NCBI GenBank assembly: GCA_026707815.1
Contig: JAPOWB010000008.1
Coordinates: 126,230 to 160,455 of the forward strand
Origin: Candidatus Saccharimonadota bacterium
GTDB taxonomy: Bacteria > Patescibacteriota > Saccharimonadia > Saccharimonadales > VXPC01
DNA length: 34,226 nt
Direction: 5' to 3'
The translations under genes were made by a program, and so were the position numbers. How positions within the stretch are numbered: position 1 is the first letter of the stretch; each line of letters opens with the position of its first letter. The notes below the pieces were generated by a model. That model did not search any database. It worked only from the letters and a program-made list of their open reading frames with translations, and was not told where the DNA came from. This document shows positions 29,012 to 34,226 of this stretch, one piece after another.

Positions 29012-30355
29012 TTACACTAAAAAGAAGTATGGTAGAGGAATATTAATGATATTCTCTGCCTCGTATAGCTGTAGAGGTGATCTAGAAAACATAACGCCAT
29101 AATCACATTTCATATTTTTCATAGTGGTTCTTACTTGATGAATGTCTTTTTGCCCCAAACCAAACTCTAGAGCAATTTGATGGTTATTGAGAATCTTCAA
29201 AATAAAATCACAGTAACCCAAATCTTTCTTAGTATAAAGATAGGTTAAAGAAGCCTTTCTTTTGCTAATAAATTCCCTATAGTAATGTAGACCAGCAATA
29301 TCTTCCAAGAGATTGCCTTGTCGAGTAATAGTGGTGGATGATTTGCTCGATAAACTACTATAAGCATCTCTAATAGCTGAACTCATAAACTGATAACGAG
29401 CAGGAGCTTTAATATTAATAGAATTCCTGCCATAGGCTGGAATTCGAATTAAAACTTCAGCCACAACCAAAGCTTCCAACATATCGGAAACTAAGGCCGT
29501 TGGCACCTCTAGATTACTGCTTAAAGTCCGCAGACTGGGGGTTGAACTGCTATCAGCTAAAAAATAAATTAATCTCCTGATTTTAGAAATCGAGCGGTGA
29601 TTAAAATTAAAACGCTTGTCAGTCACCAAATCATCAACCAAAACCTTGTCAATATTATCCAAAACTGCTTGTTGAAATTTGTATTTGGCAAGATTAATAG
29701 CAAAAGGCATTGTCCCTTCTGTCATATATGTGTAAATATTATTAAGATCATATCGTTGCCAAGCTCTATGATACAGAGGTTCTAAATCTTTTAATTTTTG
29801 ATAAACTTGTTCAGTTGATTGGGCATAGTAAATACTGGTAAGTAATTTATCTTTCAAGCCCTTAATAGGCAGCTTGTTATAAGCTATCATCTGATATTCA
29901 GTAAAATTTAAAGGATATAATCGTTCTATAGAAGCTCGACGACCAGCCGTATGGGCATCCAGTTGCAAGTATGTCGACGCTGAACCCGTACATAAAATAA
30001 ATAAATTAGAGTTTTGATCATGAATGGTTTTTAATTTTAAAGCCCAATCAGATTCCATTTGGATTTCGTCTATAAATAAAAATATTGGCTTATCTATTTG
30101 GAATAATTGTGCCCCCAAAATACGCTCATAGGCTTCAATAACATCCAACAAATTGAAATTCAGCGTTTTTAAAACATCAACGGATATATATGCCATATGC
30201 AATTCTTGATTCGAGAATTTGGAGCAAAGATCTTGATAAATCTGAGCCATTAAAGTAGTTTTCCCAACTTCTCTTAGTCCCGGCATAATTACCCACCGGC
30301 GGTTTGAATTATCATGAATGAAATCATTGATGTATTTTTGCAAGACAACTTTCAT
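29012..30355 (-). CDS. AAA ATPase with DUF4143-type C-terminus (AAA_14 family)
   Basis: Walker A GLREVGKTTL, Walker B IFLFIDEIQ, sensor LFILCTGSAS, RRASIERLYPLNFTEY; C-terminal FGLGQKDIHQVRTTMKNMKCDYGVMFSR. Confidence 0.85.
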   Translation of the reverse strand: MKVVLQKYINDFIHDNSNRRWVIMPGLREVGKTTLMAQIYQDLCSKFSNQELHMAYISVDVLKTLNFNLLDVIEAYERILGAQLFQIDKPIFLFIDEIQMESDWALKLKTIHDQNSNLFILCTGSASTYLQLDAHTAGRRASIERLYPLNFTEYQMIAYNKLPIKGLKDKLLTSIYYAQSTEQVYQKLKDLEPLYHRAWQRYDLNNIYTYMTEGTMPFAINLAKYKFQQAVLDNIDKVLVDDLVTDKRFNFNHRSISKIRRLIYFLADSSSTPSLRTLSSNLEVPTALVSDMLEALVVAEVLIRIPAYGRNSINIKAPARYQFMSSAIRDAYSSLSSKSSTTITRQGNLLEDIAGLHYYREFISKRKASLTYLYTKKDLGYCDFILKILNNHQIALEFGLGQKDIHQVRTTMKNMKCDYGVMFSRSPLQLYEAENIINIPLPYFFLV

Positions 30356-30461
30356 ATTTCTAGCAAAATATTTTTTTGACTAATTTCATAAACCAAATGG
30401 TTGTTTTGAATTTGATTATTTAAATAATTGATCAATTTATCCATGACCTTAAGGCATCAAG

Positions 30462-30522
30462 TTCTGTCTACTTAGAGTAGTACAGAAGTCCCTTGGTGCT
30501 GTCAACTTGCAAGTAGACAGAA
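30462..30522 (-). promoter_or_regulatory. 12-bp perfect inverted repeat bracketing a candidate minus-strand promoter
   Basis: TTCTGTCTACTT (30462-30473) and AAGTAGACAGAA (30511-30522); between them, on the minus strand, TTGACA-17 nt-TACTAC. Confidence 0.5.
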
Positions 30523-30715
30523 AAGATAATCTTTAATGTTAACTAATTTATGCATTATGTTTAATTTCTCCAGACGACTAGTTTTGATTACTGCATAAAC
30601 TATGAGAATTTGAACTAACCCACTACATAATGGGTAGCAAGCAATTCTGATCCCATGAAAACTATTTGATATATCATAACCAAAATAGATATACTTTACT
30701 TAGATATAGAATCAA

Positions 30716-31708
30716 TTGGATATGCGTTCATTAAAATCTCCGCAAATGATATCAGGCAAATCATTTGAATACGCTTTACTAATACAATTCTATGGAAAAC
30801 TCAAGCAAACCACTACGGTTAAAATTATCAAAAACTCATCTTTTAGGATTGCTAAAGAATGCTTTGGCTTTCTTTCAACCGATAGACGGAGTGATTATTT
30901 GTTGACAGCAAGTTTTGCTGTTAATTTCTTTATAGATATTGAGCCTCGGTTAAACAATCATCTAAATAACAGCGATTGTTTGCAACTAGAAATAGCCCAA
31001 GACTCCAGAGGTGAATTGGGGGATGCAAGAGATATTCTAATTATTAGATCTCTGCAAGATTGGGAAATAGGTATCTCTGTTAAAAATAATCACAGAGCCA
31101 TTAAACATTCACGTTTATCATATAGCATTGATTTTGGACAAAAATGGCTAGGTATAAATGTTTCTCAGCAATATTTAAATGATATTAAGCCCATTTTTCA
31201 GCAATTAGAAGAGATTAAAAGATTAACCAATAATACCAGAAAATGGAAAGAACTAGATAATCACCATTCGTCAATATACAAGCCTTTACTAGTAGCCTTT
31301 CGGTCTGAATTAGGTAGACTCCATGATGTAAATTCCTTGAAAGTATCACAGAATCTAATAAAATACTTAATTGGTAAAAAAGACTTTTATAAAGTTATTA
31401 AATTAAAAAATCAAATTGAAATCCAAGCCTATAATTTCAATCAAACTCTAAATTTATCCTTCAAAAATCAGAACCCTCTATACATAATTCCTGCGATCAA
31501 ATTGCCAACCAAAATTTTAGATATTAGATTTAAGCCTAATAGTCAAACAACAGTGACAGTAAAATTGAATTATGGCTGGGAACTATCTTTTAGAATTCAT
31601 AATGCTAGTTCAAAGGTTGAACCATCTTTAAAATTTGATATTCAACTTCTGAAATCTCCTAAAAAATTATTCAAAAATCATTTAAATATTGTTGGGAATA
31701 AAGACTGA
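30716..31708 (+). CDS. Type II restriction endonuclease, HaeIII-like (predicted GGCC)
   Basis: GELGDARDILIIRSLQDWEIGISVKNNHRAIKHSRLSYSIDFGQKWLGI resembles R.HaeIII; partner C5 methyltransferase starts at its stop codon. Confidence 0.85.
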   Translation: MDMRSLKSPQMISGKSFEYALLIQFYGKLKQTTTVKIIKNSSFRIAKECFGFLSTDRRSDYLLTASFAVNFFIDIEPRLNNHLNNSDCLQLEIAQDSRGELGDARDILIIRSLQDWEIGISVKNNHRAIKHSRLSYSIDFGQKWLGINVSQQYLNDIKPIFQQLEEIKRLTNNTRKWKELDNHHSSIYKPLLVAFRSELGRLHDVNSLKVSQNLIKYLIGKKDFYKVIKLKNQIEIQAYNFNQTLNLSFKNQNPLYIIPAIKLPTKILDIRFKPNSQTTVTVKLNYGWELSFRIHNASSKVEPSLKFDIQLLKSPKKLFKNHLNIVGNKD

Positions 31709-32766
31709 TGAAAATAGTATCCTTATTTACTGGTTGTGGAGGACTGGACTTAGGCTTTAAACAAGCTGGATTTGACATCATTTGGGCAAACGAATTTGAT
31801 AAAACAATTTGGGATACCATCAGAATTAATTTTCCTACAGTCAACTTAGATACTAGGAGCATTACTGACATTAAATCTAGTCAAATTCCTTCTGCTGAAG
31901 GTCTTATAGGCGGTCCGCCTTGTCAAAGTTGGTCTGAAGCTGGAAGTCGGAGGGGTATCAATGATAATAGAGGTAAATTATTCTATGAATATATAAGAAT
32001 ATTAAAAGCTAAACAGCCTAAATTCTTCATCGCTGAAAATGTGGCAGGAATATTGCATAAAAGACATGCATCGGCTTTGGGTAATATTATCACTAAATTT
32101 TCTGATGCCGGCTATCAATTATCAATCAAGCTTCTCAATGCCTCCGATTTTAATGTCCCCCAAGATCGTCTGCGGGTATTTATAGTTGGTTATCATCGAA
32201 GTTTAAATAGACGATTTCAATTTCCAAAACCTAGTAAATATAAAACAAATATGAAAGAGGCAATTTGGGATCTTAGAAAGATTAAACCAACTAAGATTTT
32301 AAATACGACTGTCATAAATGAAGATTTACAAACTCAAAACCATCATTATCTAGATAGCACTTTTTCCTCTAGATACATGTCTAGAAATAGAGTCAGGCAA
32401 TGGCATGAGCCATCTTTTACCATTCAAGCCAATGGTCGACACATACCTCTCCACCCTCAGGCTCCTAAAATGAAATTAGCATCTGCTAATCAACGAATGT
32501 TTGACGAACAACAATTAAAAAAATATCGGCGATTATCAGTTAGAGAATGTGCTAGAATTCAAACCTTTCCCGATGATTTTATCTTGCAATACAATAAAAT
32601 CAACAATGGCTATAAAATGATTGGCAATGCTGTACCTGTAAATTTGTCTCAATGCTTAGCTCAACAAATTTTAATTGATTTGACAGATAGTGATATTTCC
32701 TCTAGGGATACAGAAGAAAGTCAATTAGAGCTGTTTGATGTTCAAATGCAAAAGATGGTCAAATAA
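31708..32766 (+). CDS. DNA (cytosine-5) methyltransferase, M.HaeIII-like
   Basis: SLFTGCGGLDLGFKQAGF, GGPPCQSWSEAG (catalytic PCQ), FIAENVAGI, NVPQDRLRVFIVGY, QRRLSVRE-like ...YRRLSVRECARIQTFPDDF, MIGNAVPV. Confidence 0.96.
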   Translation: MKIVSLFTGCGGLDLGFKQAGFDIIWANEFDKTIWDTIRINFPTVNLDTRSITDIKSSQIPSAEGLIGGPPCQSWSEAGSRRGINDNRGKLFYEYIRILKAKQPKFFIAENVAGILHKRHASALGNIITKFSDAGYQLSIKLLNASDFNVPQDRLRVFIVGYHRSLNRRFQFPKPSKYKTNMKEAIWDLRKIKPTKILNTTVINEDLQTQNHHYLDSTFSSRYMSRNRVRQWHEPSFTIQANGRHIPLHPQAPKMKLASANQRMFDEQQLKKYRRLSVRECARIQTFPDDFILQYNKINNGYKMIGNAVPVNLSQCLAQQILIDLTDSDISSRDTEESQLELFDVQMQKMVK

Positions 32767-32892
32767 TAAGCTGGAATTAACTTTATATCTCGCACAAAAT
32801 TTATATTTACCAATGGAAAGCCCCGAAATTAATAGGGGTATAACCAGCAAATTTAATTTATCAGTCATTCTTTCACTATTAGTTTTATGAGT

Positions 32893-33066
32893 TAAAATTT
32901 CTGTTTGGTTTTCTAACTTCAAACGTGAGGTTAAACTAACCTCAACTGACTTAGGTCAAATCTATGAAACTATTATGTCTTATGTTAACTACTACAATCA
33001 TTATCGTCTCCACACTACTCTTAAAACCACCCCCTATGCCTATTATCTACAAAATCTCTCAAACTA
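32893..33066 (+). pseudogene. 5'-truncated IS transposase (rve/DDE integrase core C-terminus)
   Basis: Plus-frame translation VKISVWFSNFKREVKLTSTDLGQIYETIMSYVNYYNHYRLHTTLKTTPYAYYLQNLSN* is typical of IS3/IS481-type transposase C-termini; in-frame TGA just upstream. Confidence 0.8.
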
Positions 33067-33107
33067 AATAATAGCTATTAATCTGTCTAATAAAAAGAAA
33101 CTTGACA
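33055..33107 (+). mobile_element. IS right end, copy A (53 bp, ends ...TTGACA)
   Basis: tctctcaaactaaataatagctattaatctgtctaataaaaagaaacttgaca; perfect inverted match to 34174-34226; follows the transposase fragment. Confidence 0.85.
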
Positions 33108-33176
33108 TAAATTTACCTTGTTTAGCTTTAGATAATTTAATTAGCAAATCACTCTTTAATTCTTGTAGATAATCAG

Positions 33177-33204
33177 AATAAAAACCCCCTAATTAAAGGG
33201 GGTT
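33177..33204 (-). terminator. Rho-independent terminator downstream of the YDADGN fragment
   Basis: Minus strand: AACCCCC-TTTAATTA-GGGGGTT followed by TTTTTATT-like tract. Confidence 0.75.
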
Positions 33205-33237
33205 ATCAGGTTATATACTTTTAAGGGGTAAAAATTA

Positions 33238-33565
33238 ATTAGTGGTAATACCTAGTATTTATCAACTTGCCATCACCATCAAACCATTCTGATTTAATCT
33301 GATTACCATCAGCATCATATTCATACTTCTCATATCCCTTTGAATTACCATCAGCGTCATAGTTTTCTCTTTTAATCACATTACCATCAGCATCATAGTG
33401 GTCTTGCTGAATAAGATTACCATCAGCACCATAGTATTCAAATTTAACTCTATTACCATCAGCATCATATTCAGACTTATTATATCCCCTTAAATTATCA
33501 TCAGCATCATAGCGTTCATATTTAATCTCATTACCATCAGCATCATATTCATATTTGGGGACTTA
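33238..33565 (-). pseudogene. 5'-truncated YDADGN-repeat protein (MORN-2/YD-like), no start codon visible
   Basis: Minus-strand translation VPKYEYDADGNEIKYERYDADDNLRGYNKSEYDADGNRVKFEYYGADGNLIQQDHYDADGNVIKRENYDADGNSKGYEKYEYDADGNQIKSEWFDGDGKLINTRYYH*; in-frame TAA immediately upstream, no ATG or other plausible start before the repeats. Confidence 0.75.
33302..33547 (-). repeat. Seven-copy coding tandem repeat, 36/42-bp spacing
   Basis: attaccatcagcatcata-like units start at 33302, 33344, 33380, 33416, 33452, 33494 and 33530. Confidence 0.9.
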
Positions 33566-33579
33566 GGTAGCAAATAACA

Positions 33580-34179
33580 CTAAAATAAATAATATCTGAT
33601 AGATGTCTCTGCTACTTCCTTTAATATAGGTAGCATTTCTTGTTCAGTCCACATATCGTTTCTATGATACATGGTAATAGGTGCATAAAAATTATTATTA
33701 GCGTTGCCATCTATCTTATGAACATAAATGCGATTTAAACTATAAAACTCATTCATCATGCTTAGTCTAGATACATTTAGTTTTTCATTATCAGAGAAAT
33801 CACACCCCCAAGCAAATAAAACAAATGGGGTTATTTTTTCATGATTAAACATGGCTCTGATGCCAGTTAAGTTTTTACCAAATCTTTCTATGGCATTACC
33901 CTCAGCTTGCAGATCCTTACCCTCTTTAATGCGAGCATCATTTGTGCCTTGTCTTTTTATTTCACTGATTAATACAATTTTATCAGGTCTTTTCTTTAAT
34001 CTGTGCCTTAATATGATAATGCCACCATCAGGCTTTATGGTGCGATAATTGTAGTTAATTGCATTAAACTCAGATCTTACTTTATTATCTTTAATTCTAT
34101 CTATCATGTATTTGAAATTAAGCTCTTTTACATGATCTAAAATGTAATCCCTAAGATATGCTTCAAATCTATTTGTCAA
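33580..34179 (-). CDS. EcoRI-family type II restriction endonuclease, probably N-terminally truncated
   Basis: IKPDGGI...VLISEIKRQGTNDARIKEGKDLQAEGNAIERFGKNLTGI...FVLFAWGCDF parallels EcoRI (IKPDGGI, VAEAKHQG, DLMAAGNAIERSHKNISEI, YVLFLEGSNF); catalytic D51, E73, K75 present; TTG start lies inside the IS end. Confidence 0.85.
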   Translation of the reverse strand: MTNRFEAYLRDYILDHVKELNFKYMIDRIKDNKVRSEFNAINYNYRTIKPDGGIIILRHRLKKRPDKIVLISEIKRQGTNDARIKEGKDLQAEGNAIERFGKNLTGIRAMFNHEKITPFVLFAWGCDFSDNEKLNVSRLSMMNEFYSLNRIYVHKIDGNANNNFYAPITMYHRNDMWTEQEMLPILKEVAETSIRYYLF

Positions 34180-34226
34180 GTTTCTTTTTATTAGACAGAT
34201 TAATAGCTATTATTTAGTTTGAGAGA
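34174..34226 (-). mobile_element. IS right end, copy B (53 bp, runs off window end)
   Basis: Reverse complement identical over 53 nt to 33055-33107; starts 5'-TGTCAAG; encodes the same transposase tail (..LSN*) on the minus strand. Confidence 0.85.

Noticed and set aside
32725-32922. Minus-strand 65-aa ORF across the methyltransferase end and IS remnant
   Set aside because: Overlaps the methyltransferase and the IS remnant; no motifs.
33302-33547. Regular ~36/42-bp repeats resembling a CRISPR array
   Set aside because: Units are translated in one frame as YDADGN repeats, spacing varies by codon multiples, and there are no unique spacers or cas genes.
1-34226. UGA recoding (code 25) as in some CPR lineages
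   Set aside because: rpsT and the HaeIII-like REase end naturally at TGA, and conserved genes show no internal TGA.
29012-34226. The accessory island as a single new multi-gene defence system
   Set aside because: The components map to known families (AAA_14/DUF4143, HaeIII R-M, EcoRI-like REase) on different strands and separated by IS ends; nothing in the sequence shows they act together.

Overview
The window looks like a Patescibacteria/CPR-type (probably Saccharibacteria-like) chromosome segment. It is AT-rich and uses the standard bacterial code (rpsT and the HaeIII-like REase end in TGA). About 1-21 kb is mostly a minus-strand housekeeping block: efp (truncated by the window edge and missing from the ORF track), rpsR, ssb, rpsF, ftsK, RNase J, family-4-like UDG, pnp, rpsO, a degenerate DHH protein, holA-like, mutM, polA, rpoD and dnaG. 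rpsT, a DUF721/DciA-like ORF and a pilin-like protein lie on the plus strand. About 21.7-28.9 kb encodes a giant (2087 aa) secreted or surface protein with four diverged Cys-pair repeat units, followed by a XerC/D-type recombinase. About 29-34.2 kb is an accessory island: an AAA/DUF4143-type ATPase, a HaeIII-like R-M pair with a stop/start overlap, a 5'-truncated IS transposase end, a start-less YDADGN-repeat gene fragment, and an EcoRI-family endonuclease without a visible partner methyltransferase. The last two sit between two perfect 53-bp inverted copies of the same IS end. The most notable observations are: (1) this IS-bracketed cassette, in which the EcoRI homologue's only apparent start codon lies inside the IS end; (2) DnaG with all four zinc ligands replaced and a UDG with no cysteines, suggesting cofactor loss in DNA enzymes; (3) the giant repeat protein; (4) a pseudo-DHH protein; and (5) a 12-bp inverted repeat bracketing a candidate promoter. 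No searches were run; family calls come from motif recognition.
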